Assembly: GCA_023512835.1 (NCBI GenBank) | Contig: CM042092.1 | Span: 51,032,400-51,096,399 of the forward strand | DNA length: 64,000 nt | Source of the DNA: Taxillus chinensis | Lineage: Eukaryota; Streptophyta; Magnoliopsida; Santalales; Loranthaceae | Direction of reading: 5' to 3' | In this document: positions 1 to 10,675 of the stretch, piece by piece | How the letters are laid out: every line of letters starts with the position of its first letter | Numbering within the stretch: the first letter of the stretch is position 1 | The notes under the pieces: model-generated | The model's database searches: none | The model's input: the letters and a program-made list of their open reading frames with translations, nothing else | What the model was told of the DNA's origin: nothing | Made by a program: the position numbers and the translations under genes

Positions 1-1417
1 ACAATAGCATGTTCATTTAGATTACTCTATTAACATGTATAGTTGAAGAAATGAAATGGGTTAGCTCGGAATGCCTGGTGGATGAACACTCAATCGCAGT
101 CTGGTCAGCTTCTGAAGTATAGTTTCCTAAAAAAGATAGACAGTGCTGAATTCTACAAACCGGAAATGTCAACCGAGAGGATTGCAAAATCTACGGGGGA
201 GAAAATGCTTTATATATTATTCAGTAATACCCCCCGTATATGTCTCATGACCTCTTTCCTGGCTGTCTATTTGAGGGGGAGCTTTTCATTGAGAGGATTA
301 AATGATTTACGGGGAGCAGTAATGAACGCCTAATATGTCTCGGATACTCCCTCCTCTAAACTTTTACTTCCGGATCTGACAGGACATGCTGTTTTGGATC
401 AGAAAAGTGGCATGCTTGGATGTATTTCCTTTCTTCAACCATGCATTTTAATCGGATAATCACCTGCTTACTTTTAACATGTGTTCGCTTCCTCATTTTT
501 CACACATGAATCCTAAGTTGGCCAAATCATATGATCTTTAATTAATCTTAGCTACGTTGTTCAGCAAGACGGTTTCGCTATGTTGACTTATATGAACTTG
601 TGTATTGTTATCTGACATATGCCCTGATCCAGTAATATTGATCATTCTCACGTATGTATATGTCTCTCGCATGCTTAGTAATGCATAAGTTCTGTTTCTC
701 ATTAGTTCGGATTATGTCGTTTTTCACTGATTATTTTCCCTAATCCGTACTAATCCTTGCCTGTTAAGCTTTTGTATTTTCAGTTCAATTCATTTTTAGC
801 TAGAGGTTCAGATTCTCTTTGCAACCGTATCGATCAATCTAGTCCATAGTCTTGGATTTAAAGTGTTGTGGTACTTCTCTTCTCTTCGACTTATTGACTG
901 CAAAGGAATCTACTTCACTTTCTCGCCGAACTCTATATACTACGGACATGGTCTACTTTTCATCCAGATACTCTTCCTCGACTATTATTTACTCTGGATG
1001 ATTGTCGGTTCATTCCTCCGGACTCCTGACACAGTCTCATTACGACAATCCAAGTCTTCCTATATGTCGCGTGCTTTTGAGGAGGAATCATGATGATTCA
1101 TTAAATGCAAATCTCGGGATGCACACACACTACTTTGGATGGCAACCAGTTGTTACACTTACTTAGTCATGCGGTCTCCACGACATCATTTCATTCGGAG
1201 GCGCATCGATATCCAGAATAATGACATCAGCCTGTCAAGCGGGTCCCTATTTCACTCGCCAATTCCTAGACCCGCTGACATTTGCGGACTCGGTCTTAAA
1301 TGTACTGATCATTCCTGCACAGCACGAGTATTGCTCATTTCAAATCCCTAAACCTCTCGTTGCTCCTTCCATCGCCAAGACCTCACCTTTCGTCTTGTCC
1401 TTCAAATTTCATTTGCA
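1..1417 (+). other. Spacer between pol and the extra ORF of copy A
   Basis: No convincing protein is seen. The stretch is conserved with the copy B spacer (34696-36369). It has three purine-rich runs resembling polypurine tracts: GGGGGAGAAAATG near 197, GAGGGGGAGC near 273 and ACGGGGAGCAG near 309. An AT-rich TTTATATATTATTC lies near 210. These could be accessory plus-strand priming sites or an internal promoter for the downstream ORF; both are inference. An 80-residue open frame from 1221 overlaps the ORF start in another frame. It also appears in copy B, but I treat it as leader sequence. Confidence 0.55.
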
Positions 1418-4142
1418 ATGGCACCCAGAATCTCTCTTTCCGGCGTTAATCCTGGCCATCTGGTTGATTGGAATGCTGTTTCTAATCCTCCGGATTGGTT
1501 TTTCCAGCTTCGCCCTCTCCTTGAAGCCTCGCATATACTCAACCTGATCTCCAATCCCGTTGATCTTCTTATCGACGACATCATTGAGTATTACCAACGG
1601 ATTCGCTGCACCACCGATTCCATAACCTCTTATGTCCGCGGTGAATCCATCATCATCACTCTGGTCGTTCTCCGCGCCGCTCTCCACCTACCTCTTGGTG
1701 AACCACAGCGCCCAGATGCCGATCCAAAGGCGGCTTCTATGGGTTGCACACAAAAAGGCAAGGAATACAAGGTGAAATCCTTCCAAGGTCGCTATCGATG
1801 TATGGCGACCATCTTGAGTCGATGCTTACTGGCTCGCACATCCGCCCTCGACTCCGTTCCGTACGACCTTCTCCTGGCCATGTACGGCGTTTTTGAAGGT
1901 CTTCCGATGGATTGGGGGATGTTCTTGTTTCGGTTGCTGCAGAATGGTCCCAAGAACCATTCCTTTGGGCACATCCTCAGCATTGTCTTTCGGCATCTTA
2001 ATCCGGACCATTTCGCCCGATATGATGCTGTTCCATTTCCTCCAGCTTATTACCTTCATTATCTTATGCCGGATGGGAACATGACAGCCCGCCGACCATC
2101 TGCAGCTCTCCGCATACTCCCTGCCTCGGACCAACAAGGCAGTTCTGTTGGTGACCCCTCCGACAGCCAAGCCCCTGACGTCAATTCTGCACCCCGATCC
2201 TCCCGGATTCGGTCCGTTGCAAGACCCTCTCATTCTCGGGCCTCCCGAAGACAGCGTTCGTGATGAACCGTCCGAGGTTACGGGGCCATCTCGGCGCAGG
2301 TGCTCCTAAAGCCGTTTCCTCGGCCCCTCTGCTGCGGATGTCCCCACTCCCTCCTCCTCCGCTGTTGCTGCCGCGGTTGGTACCGCTGTTGCGGCCGCCA
2401 CTGCTGATGTCCCGGCCTCTTCTCCGGAAGCCCCTTTGCCTCCTCTACCTCAACCCCGAGATTATCTTGACCATCTCTCCGCCGACACCTTAACGGACCT
2501 ATGGCTCCGTTTTAGCCTTGCCCACACCGCCTCCATTCCTGACAACGATCTCCGGGTGTTTTACACACGACATACCCAATCCCCGAAGACAATGATCATC
2601 TGGAACTTGGATCACGGCTTTCTTACGCCGGCCTCCATTCCAGATGTGGCGTTCACTACTCCCTCCAGCCCAGCACATTCCGCCAGGGGTCCTTCTCCTA
2701 CTAAGGCTGGCCCCTTTTCTCCTGCTGCCACTATTCCCGTGGTTGACCATTCTGGTCACAGCGGGTCAGCTGCTCCGGATGCCTCTGATGCTCCGGATAC
2801 CCCTTCTGCTGCTGCTGCTACTGATACTCGTGCGGACTCCTCTGCCCAACGCACTCCTGCTATTGTTCATGTGGGGGAGTCCTCCAAAGCTCCGGAGTTG
2901 GTCCTTGGGCGTGCCTCTTTTGGGACGGTCCACTCCGATGCTGTGCTTTTCGCCCAGCTGGACCGACACGCCCAGGCTCAAAGCGCCCAAATTTCCGCCA
3001 TCGCTGCCAAGGTTGATGCCCTCGGCGCCCAACTCCTCTCCGCTCTCAGTGACTCCTCCACTTCAATGGAGCAGAAAATGGATCTCGTCGCCTCGTCCGT
3101 CCATTCACTGTCTACCTCCTTCGCGGACCTAGCGCACACGATGGCTCGTCCTCCTGTTGCTTCCCGGCAATCTGCCAAACCGGGGGAGAAAGTGTCATCT
3201 GATCCGTCTGCTCCTTCTGCACCACAACCATCTACTCGGACTGAGAAGCGGCCTGCCACTTCAGTGCTTCAGGGAGTTAGAATTCCCAAACGAAGTCGCT
3301 TCTCTCAACCAAGCTTCTCTACTGCAGCTCCAGCTCCTCCATCCTCCTCATCCGCAGCCGACACCTTCCTCCCATCATATGCGGCGTTTGACCCTTCTGA
3401 TGCGGATGGAAGTGTTCGCAAAGCAATGAAGTCCTATGCAGCGTCTTCTGCTGAGAGAAGATGTCTTTCTGAAATGTACCCTTTCTCCCCGGACGACATT
3501 CAGACTCTTTGTTTGGAGAAAGGACTCTTTACTACATAAGACATTGACAACTTCTCGAGGGCTGCTAAAATGAAGATGAGGCTGTTTCCATCTCTATACA
3601 CGGACGGGCACCTGTTTGAAGTTCTGCCGTGTTGGAATGAAGGCTATCTTCCCAGTGTGGATCTAATTCAGTCCTTCATTGATGGAACTACTGAGGATAG
3701 CAAGCCATGGAAAACTCTCACAACTATCCTCATTTCGTACCGGATCATGACGCCACACTTCATGATGGCTGTCTTCATGATTCAGTCCAAGAAAATGATT
3801 CTCATTGACTCTCATCAGATAGTGGAGCACTTTGTAAGAAAGAATCAATGGGAACCACTGTGTCTCAGGCTGACTGAAGCTGTGAAGAAAGCCGGTTTAT
3901 ATGAAGAGTTGGGTATCACACCCTTGGGTCCAACTGAGAAGCTGAAGGCGACATTCTGGGGCAAGAAGCAAGTACCACAACAGCCGGATGGAGATAGCTG
4001 CGGAGCCTTTGTCTGTTACTTCATCAAGTCATTTTTGACTGTGGACAAATCATGGAGCCAACACACTACTTACCAGACAATGGAGCTTAGAGAGAAGGCA
4101 GCAACTATGATCTTCAAGTATAGTAAGCCTTATGTACCTTAG
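1418..4142 (+). pseudogene. Extra 3' ORF of copy A: plant-transposon domain plus Ulp1-like cysteine protease (broken)
   Basis: The start is the Met of MAPRISLSG, present at the same place in all three copies. The first frame (1418-2263, 281 aa) holds a compact domain with YVRGESI and HLPLGEPQ, resembling the 'putative plant transposon protein' family (Pfam Transposase_32 type). One extra base near 2240 shifts the frame. The second frame (2436-4142) has a Pro/Ala/Ser linker, a heptad-like stretch around 2950-3150, and the protease. A TAA at 3537-3539 interrupts it just before the protease. Numbering from the Met at 3570, the protease shows H63 (PHFMMAVF), D80 (ILIDSH), Q138 and C144 (DGDSCGAFVC). 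This is the H-D-Q-C order of C48/Ulp1 SUMO proteases, though the usual HW is HF. The 3' end (KYSKPYVP) is shared with the other copies. The function in the element is unknown; processing of element or host proteins is inference. Confidence 0.8.
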
Positions 4143-4273
4143 TGAAAATCTTGTATTAAGGCTGAATTGTACTTAGTTGCTGTTAAATGAAATTGGTTGT
4201 GATGCGTATTCTGTATGTTATCTTTTTGCACTGCTTACCAGATCAGATTACAAAGGGTTTGGGCATATCCATA

Positions 4274-4285
4274 ATTGGTGGAGAT
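4274..4285 (+). other. Polypurine tract of copy A
   Basis: The purine-rich TTGGTGGAGATT directly abuts the LTR start TGTTGG. Copy B has the better-preserved TTGGGGGAGAT at the same place. This is the expected plus-strand primer site. Confidence 0.75.
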
Positions 4286-4496
4286 TGTTGGATCAAACCC
4301 ATAATTTGGATAATGTTGATAAAGCCCTATGTAATTTGATCTGAGATCTTTTGTGTTTATTTGATTGTTGCAGAAGATGTGTTATTAATCCGGAGATGCA
4401 CTCGTGAGAGCAAAGCTAAGGACAGGATACATAATCCTGATCCGGACAAGAGTGAGTGTCGTCAAACACTTAGTAAATAACCAAGTCATCAATACA

Positions 4497-4935
4497 TACG
4501 GAATAAGGATCCGAGCCTTTATTCGCACGGAATAAGGAAATTAGATGCGGAGTAAGGAATCCGGACAACTTACTCATACGGAGTAAGGAAGCGCTAGTAC
4601 GGAGTAAGCACTCCGATCCCTTAGACTCGCCCAGAGTAAGGAACTTACATACGGAGTAAGGAATTTACATACAGAGTAAGGAACTTACATGCGGAGTAAG
4701 GAACTTACATGCGGAGTAAGGAACCACTGATACGAAATAAGTCATCCAACTTTTCAAGACTCGCCCGGAGTAAGGAACTTACATACGGAGTAAGGAATTT
4801 ACATACGGAGTAAGGAACTTACATGCGGAGTAAGGAAGCGCTGACACGGACTAAGGATTCCAGTACCAAGTAGATACGGAGTAAGCAATCACTGACACGG
4901 AGTAAGGTTCCGAGCCTCATTAGCTACGGAGTAAG
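4497..4935 (+). repeat. Degenerate array of CGGAGTAAGGA motifs in the U3 of copy A
   Basis: The motif CGGA(G/A/C)TAAGGA recurs every 15-25 bases, often separated by ACTTACATA or ATTTACATA. About 18-20 occurrences can be read. The same array occurs inverted in both LTRs of copy B (31568-31945 and 42725-43105) and in copy C (61220-61770). It lies upstream of the TATA box, so repeated factor-binding sites are possible, but no factor is evident. Confidence 0.85.
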
Positions 4936-5240
4936 GAAAATTACACCGGACCAAGAAGATACTGCTTCAACTCAACCGCATTTAAAGTTATCAGCTCGTG
5001 GCATCCCGATGTTAGACAAATTTATTGAGAACCTGAAGAATCTTACACGTGGATCATCCGGATATGTGGACACAACCTCAATTGTACTTGGGAACTCACA
5101 AATGCACTTATACTCTTCAAACCCAAGATCTTGAGCTCCACAAACCGCAACAGTCAAGGCAGAGAGATTACCGAGGGATAGTTAGTGCTGAACGTATTCC
5201 GGAACTACAAGTTCCAAGGTTGTCTCTTAGGAATGTTTTG

Positions 5241-5250
5241 TATAAATATT
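5241..5250 (+). promoter_or_regulatory. LTR TATA box of copy A
   Basis: TATAAATATT lies about 190 bases upstream of the AATAAA signal, as expected for U3 promoter and R polyadenylation elements. The same box is seen inverted at about 31258-31267 and 42415-42424 in copy B. Confidence 0.7.
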
Positions 5251-5570
5251 CATACTTGTACATTTAAAGAGAGAGCATATGCACGCATGTGCATTTGTAA
5301 GCAAAGATTAACCCTGTGTATGCACAAGCGTTTTCATTTTTGGAGATAGAATTTGGCTAGTGTGTGAGTTCATTTGTAAACAGAGTGTAAGAGAGCCTTG
5401 CTTCTATTTTGTTGTATTTATCTTGAGATAATAAAACAAAATACTTCCACTATCTGGTTATCTTCTGCAGTGATTCTATCACTTAACTAGATAAGTGTTT
5501 GTGTCTTAAGAGAGAGAAAAGAGTTTCGATAAGAGCCTATTCACCCCCTCTAGGCTCCAAGGGACCATCA

Positions 5571-6934
5571 GAACTCGTAAAGGGAGTCTGGATCAAGCTA
5601 CCAATTTTGACCCTAGAAGTCATTTCCTTTCAACCCTAGAAGTCATCTCCTCAATGTCCATCCACTTTGACCGTCAACGTCACTTTCCATCGGCCCTAGA
5701 TGCCACATCCAAATATTGACAGAAGAAAATCAGTTCACTTTTGGGGGTGCCAACACAAAGTAATACCAAAGTCCCAATCTCTTGCAGTAAAGAGAACCAA
5801 AGGCACCCACTAGCCTCATTCTCAAATAAAAAGGGCTTTAAAACTTAATCACAAATTCACAAGCATTCATGCATCATTCTCAAAAGAATCAACATCTTCA
5901 TGCATCATTAGCATACATCCTATCATGTTTGTTCTTCTTACTCACAGGATTATCCGTATATCAGAATGGCATGAGGATTCATCTCATGATCTACCAACAG
6001 TTAAGCTTCGAAGACAGATGAAGACTCACCCTCGACAAATAGAATTCCCTTTCGAAATCAAAGAACTAAATTCGGCAGACCTAGATCGTAAGCCCAAGCA
6101 TAACTCTTGAGTGGTAATCTCGTAGAGCGATCTCTTAGAGTGAACTCGTAGAGGGAGCCATGATAGAGTCACCTATCCATAGCCCAAGATGCTATCTCAC
6201 TATCATTTGACCCAAGATGTCACCTTCATAGCCTAAGATGCTACTATTCGGCCCAAGAAGCCACCTTTATAGCCCAAGAAGCTACTCGGCCCAAGAAGCC
6301 ACTCTCATAGCCCAAGAAGCTATTTGGCCCAAGAAGCCACCTTTATAGCCCGAGACGCTATTATTCGGCCCAAGAAGCTAATCGACCCAAGATGTTACTC
6401 ATTTTTGACCCAAGATGTCGTATCATAGCCCAAGAAGCTATTCGGCCCGAGAAGCCACTCTCATAGCCCAAGAAGCTAATCGACCCAAGATGTCACTCAT
6501 TTTCGACCCAAGATGTCGTATCATAGCCCAAGAAGCCATTCGGCCCAAGAAGCCACCCTCATAGCCCAAGAAGCTAATCAACCCAAGATATCATATCATA
6601 GCCCAAGAAGCTATTCGGCCCAAGAAGGCACCCTCATAGCCCAAGAAGCTAATCGACCCAAGATGTCACTCATTTTCGACCCAAGATGTCGTGTCATAGC
6701 CCAAAAAGCTATTCGGCCCAAGAAGCCACCCTTATAGCCCAAGAAACAAATCAACCCAAGATGTCATATCATAGCCCAAGAAGCTATTCGGCCCAAGAAG
6801 CCACCCTCATAACCAAACATGCCGCATCAATCTCACAGCAATGCCAAACTCCAAGGAGATCTAACCATTCAAAATGGGTATTTGGTTATCTTTGTACATC
6901 ATTTGTATACAAATAATGCACAAAGAGGGGCAGC
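5571..6934 (+). mobile_element. 3' internal region of a Tat/Ogre-like gypsy element
   Basis: No coding region is evident. The right half is a repeat array (6171-6830). The segment ends in AAAGAGGGGCAGC (about 6921-6934), a polypurine tract placed exactly before the LTR start TGTTGTACCCC. Identity as the 3' non-coding region is inferred from this tract and the LTR that follows. The first about 600 bases hold loose repeats of CCCTAGAAGTCA. Confidence 0.55.
6171..6830 (+). repeat. Tandem array built on CCCAAGAAGC / CCCAAGATGT
   Basis: Short related units alternate (AGCCCAAGAAGCTA, TCGGCCCAAGAAGCCAC, GACCCAAGATGTC) and form higher-order units of roughly 95-140 bp. Three partially open frames cross it (for example 6513-6737), but they translate as repeats of SYHSPRS-type residues and are array artefacts. 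Confidence 0.85.
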
Positions 6935-7799
6935 TGTTGTACCCCATTTTGACCGGGTTAGATCACAACTGTACTTGGAAAAGGACCACTAAGTGATAGA
7001 GGATGACATTCGGAGAATAACGCACTTGACCACACTTGATTCCGAGGAGAAATGAAATGGCTATGACAAAAGTACCAAGTTGAATTGGACAATCGGTGGG
7101 CAGCCCGCTATTTTGTTAATAACTTCCCCGATACTTGTCGTAATCCAACAAAGTCAATTGAATTGATTATATAACACCTTTATCTATCATTTCCAATTGG
7201 TTTGAGAATATTCCGGGTTGTATTCAATTAGTTATGATTTTTCAAAGTTGGCAACCAAACCTTGTACAAATTTGGGGGAGACAGCCAGTGCGCAGCGCAC
7301 TATTTTGCCAATAACTTTCTCAATACTTATTGGATCTAAATAAAGTCAATTTCATTAGTTAGATAACATCTTTATCTATCATCTCCAACTAGCTTTAAGG
7401 CAATCCGAGTTCGGTGCAATTATCTATGAATTTTTGAATCGGACGGGCAAAATGCTCATTTTATCATGTACCTCTGTACGGTATTTCCCACTTTTCTCCT
7501 AAATGGCTGATCCTTTTGGAGTGATTCCACTTTCAGAAGATAGTCGAGCAAAACAAGACCAATTTGGCTCTAATCCGAGCTCTGTGGAGAAAGTTATGAA
7601 TTTTGGAAGTTGCCCCAGAAATCTGCCAATTTTCCACGAATTTTGGTTCTTCATATGCATGTTTGTCCCACATTGCCAATTTTGTTTCTCCTTCGCCCAG
7701 TATATATACAAAGGCACTCTCCTTACACAGCAAGTGATAACAAGAGAGGCCTAAGGAAGCCCAAGTAGAGGCGCCACATGGCGACCAAGCCCACTCACG

Positions 7800-8420
7800 G
7801 AAATTTTTGGGGAAACCCAAATCGGGTGGTCAAACTTGGTCAAATCCGGCGGTCAAACTTGGTCAAATCCGGACTAAGCCCAAATCCGGACTAAGCCCAG
7901 ATCCGGTGGTCAAACTTGGTCAACTGATGCAGAATAAGGACTTACTGATCCGGACTAAGCCTAGATCCGGTGGTCAAACTTGGTCAACTGATGCGGAATA
8001 AGGACTTACTGATGCGGACTAAGCCCAAATCCAGAGGTCAAACTTGGTCAACTGATGCGGAATAAGTACTTACTGATACGGACTAAGCCCAAATCTGGTG
8101 GTCAAACTTGGTCAACTGATGCGGAATAAGGACTTACTGATGTGGACTAAGCCCAAATCCGGACTAAGCCCAAATCCGGTGGTCAAACTTGGTCAACTGA
8201 TGCGGAATAAGGACTTACTGATGCGGACTAAGGCCACTGATCCGGAATAAGCGCAAATCCGAAGGTCAAACTTGGTCAAATCCGAGCTAAACCTATTGAT
8301 GCGGAATAAGCTCATTAGTGCGGAATAAGGACTTGTTAATACGGAATAAGGACCTATTGATGCGGAATAAGGCCACTGATCCGGAATAAGCCTAGATCCA
8401 GAGGTCAAACCTGGTCAATA
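7800..8420 (+). repeat. 64-bp tandem array containing GCGGAATAAGGACTTACTGA
   Basis: About five copies of a 64-bp unit lie between 7900 and 8235, flanked by degenerate partial units. Each contains GGTCAAACTTGGTCAACTGA, CGGAATAAGGACTTACTGA and CGGACTAAGCCC. The CGGA(A/C)TAAGG core is the motif iterated in the copia LTRs of this window, although the elements are otherwise unrelated. Confidence 0.85.
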
Positions 8421-8960
8421 ATTTTGAAAAACTCCAAAATAGCTCCTCTACAGGTCTGGGAGTGACTCCAAAGCATCGGGACTCCGAAAATTCTTTTTAA
8501 GTGCATTAAATTCCAGCGGTGTCTTGGAACCCCCTTTTTAAGCGTGGGAATTGAGGAGTCTCCAAATATTACATTCAAATGTCTCGGAACTCCATTTTTG
8601 AGCATAGGGACGGAAGACCTCTGTAATTAAATGTCATTTTCCTCGGGACATCACAGTTGACCCTGGGGATTGCATAACCATTAATTCCCAATGGCTCCAA
8701 TACATCCGAAAATGCATTCCGCCCTTACCCACCAAAGCGTCCAGGTACAACGGAGGATTAAATAATCTCAAACGATTTATTTATTTTCAGGCACTGGGAC
8801 TCCTTTTTCAAAGCACGGGAACTGTGAATTATTGTAAATCGCTGGGAACCGAGAATCCCATTTCCGAAGTCATTAATTCATTGGAACGATGTAGTTGACT
8901 CATGGGGACTGTAAGGCATCCAATAAATGCCGAGGCACGGGCTGTCTCCCCTGGGATTCC

Positions 8961-8973
8961 TATAAATAGACTG
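8961..8973 (+). promoter_or_regulatory. TATA box of the Tat-like LTR
   Basis: CCTATAAATAGAC is a good plant TATA box in a GC-richer local context, about 920 bases before the LTR end. It fits the U3-R promoter of the LTR on the plus strand. Confidence 0.6.
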
Positions 8974-9892
8974 CCCCAAGAGGCAAGGATGGGGCATCGA
9001 TTATCAAGTATCAGAGGGAATTATCACGCATCAGAGGATATTATTCAGAGAGAGGAAAAATCAGAGAAAGATATACTTATCTTCAAGCACCTAAAGGGAA
9101 CGTTCCAAGCCAAGGAGGGAGCATTCTGGAAACGTGGAAATTGAAGGCTTAAAGCAGGGAAGGGAAGCTGCATTTTTCTTTCTAACCTTTGTGTTTTCAG
9201 GGAATCTTTTTGAAGAAGGATTTCCAAACTCGGCCATAAAACCACCCAGGTTCTTTCCTTTATTTTCTTCATGTTTAAACTGTTAAAACTTCTTTTCTCA
9301 AATGTTTTGAAGTGAAACGGTTTCTCTTTTAACTCTCATTCCCCTTTTTTTTCTTCAAAAATAAAAAAGGGACAATCAAAGAACACATTTTCTAGAAAAA
9401 TTAAAACAGGGCCTGGGCGGTCATGAGGGTTGAGTCCTAGATGCTCACATCCTAGTCTGCCTGGGCCAATATCAATTGTGGCAGTATTTTCTTATTTGAA
9501 TTCAAATTGCTTTTGTTTTCTTTTCTAAAAAAGGAAAATTACTTTTGTTTTCTTATAAAAATGCAATACTGTCACATGGGCCTAGATCCCACATTCTTTT
9601 TCTAAAATTAGAATGTCCCTTTTTATTTACTTTATTAAAATCTTTTTCTTTGTTGTATTAAGGCCTAGATCCTAAAATCTTTCTATTTTTCTTAAAATTG
9701 AAAATACAAAAACTCTTTTTGAATAAATGATAATGCAAGCAAACACCCATAGATCAAGACTAGGTACCAATTGTGGGCGTTGTGGGGGTGCAAGAGTTTT
9801 TCTTCCTTCCCCACACGTAACCGACTCCCGAACCTAATTCTCTGGAACCGTAGACCTTTCTTTTTTAGGTGCCCAATCACACCTCTAACTTG

Positions 9893-9909
9893 TTTGGTGG
9901 CGACTCTGT
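9893..9909 (+). other. Primer-binding-type motif of the Tat-like element
   Basis: TTTGGTGGCGACTCTGTG follows the LTR end. TGGTGGCGACTC-type sequences follow the 5' LTR of many plant Tat/Ogre gypsy elements (family knowledge). Only about 120 bases of leader (9910-10030) remain before element H. Confidence 0.55.
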
Positions 9910-10030
9910 GTTTTTCTTCTCTTTAATGGTTTGTGCGAGCCTTGTGCAGGGATGACTCTAGGATCAACAAAATGAACTAGCATGGAGTCCTTTCACAAAA
10001 GCCAGTACGAGCCCGGTAAAAAACGGGCAA

Positions 10031-10675
10031 TGACAACGAACATATGATGAGTCTTCGACTCTTTATGTAGTTTGCCTAGCCGATTATAGTATATTATGAA
10101 CTGAGTCTTCGACTCTTCGACTCTTCGACTCTTCAGCTCTTTGCCTTTTGAGTCTACGAGTCTTGGTTTTATTGATAGACTGATAGTTTCTTCTGATTAA
10201 CTATCGTCGACTCTTCTTCTCTTCGAGTCTACAACTCTTCAAGTCTTCAAGTCTCAGTTACATTTTTTATCCTGTCAGTTCCTAAAGTTCCATTGTCTTT
10301 ACTCTTTGACCTTCGAGCCTTTAAGTCTTAGAATTGTTATGAGTTAACAAATTTTGTGAATGAGTATCTTCGACCCTTTGAATCTTCGAGTCTACGAGTC
10401 TCAGTGTTAACTTATGGTCTGTCAGCTTTCATTGTGGCATTTTCTTTGACTCTTCAATTTTACAATCTTTGGGTCTTTGAGTCGTTTATTTTACTATAAG
10501 TTTCTGACTTTGACTTCTTCGACTCTTCGAGTCTTCGACTCGTCTATCATCTCATGCATTGACAATTTTCTCTTCTTTAGACTTTGACTCTTCGACCCTT
10601 TGGACCTTCGGGTCTTCGAGTCACCAGACTTAGAGAGGTTCGTGACAGCTTCACCAAATCATATTTTTCCCAACA
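10031..10675 (-). repeat. 3' LTR of element H
   Basis: About 645 bp, largely made of iterated TTCGACTC / GAGTCTTCGA motifs giving many small palindromes. It matches 14249-14877 throughout, with scattered substitutions. Confidence 0.8.

Larger units (their letters stand above)
1..5570 (+). mobile_element. Copy A: 3' part of a SIRE-like Ty1/copia LTR retrotransposon
   Basis: This is the 3' portion of the same family as the complete element at 30960-43309. The pol genes lie left of the window. Seen here in order are a pol-to-ORF spacer, the extra ORF (1418-4142), a polypurine tract (about 4274-4285) and one LTR (4286-5570). The LTR starts TGTTGGATC and ends ACCATCA. The whole stretch aligns with 36117-30960 read on the minus strand, which fixes orientation and boundaries. 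The 5 bases after the LTR are GAACT; the matching duplication would be outside the window. Family assignment rests on copy B, whose pol and primer site are visible. Confidence 0.9.
4286..5570 (+). repeat. 3' LTR of copy A
   Basis: The LTR is about 1285 bp with TG...CA ends and aligns with both LTRs of copy B. It contains an array of CGGAGTAAGGA-like motifs (4497-4935), a TATA box (TATAAATATT at 5241-5250) and a polyadenylation signal AATAAA at 5430-5435. The end (GCCTATTCACCCCC, GGCTCCAAGGGACCATCA) is shared with the other copies. Confidence 0.9.
6935..9880 (+). repeat. LTR of the Tat/Ogre-like gypsy element
   Basis: It begins TGTTGTACCCCATTTTGACC after a polypurine tract and ends near AATCACA, just before a TGGTGGCGACTC primer-type motif, giving about 2.95 kb. 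Inside are a 64-bp tandem array (7800-8420) and a TATA box CCTATAAATAGAC (8961-8973). The next kilobase is T-rich leader-like sequence. An LTR with a PPT on its left and a PBS on its right suggests tandem copies fused through one LTR. The right boundary is uncertain by some tens of bases. Confidence 0.65.

Noticed and set aside
1221..1547. 108-aa plus-strand frame before the extra ORF of copy A, also open in copy B (35111-34650)
   Set aside because: It overlaps the ORF start in another frame and has no domain; similarity between copies is explained by their overall identity.
2499..2759. Antisense and alternative-frame open frames across the copia ORFs (for example 1826-2233, 2644-3132, 2978-3259, 33144-33473, 58577-59002)
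   Set aside because: They are shadows of a GC-rich Ala/Ser/Pro-coding region with few stops in any frame.
6513..6916. Open frames in the CCCAAGAAG array
   Set aside because: They translate to short repeated residues and simply reflect a repeat unit without stops.
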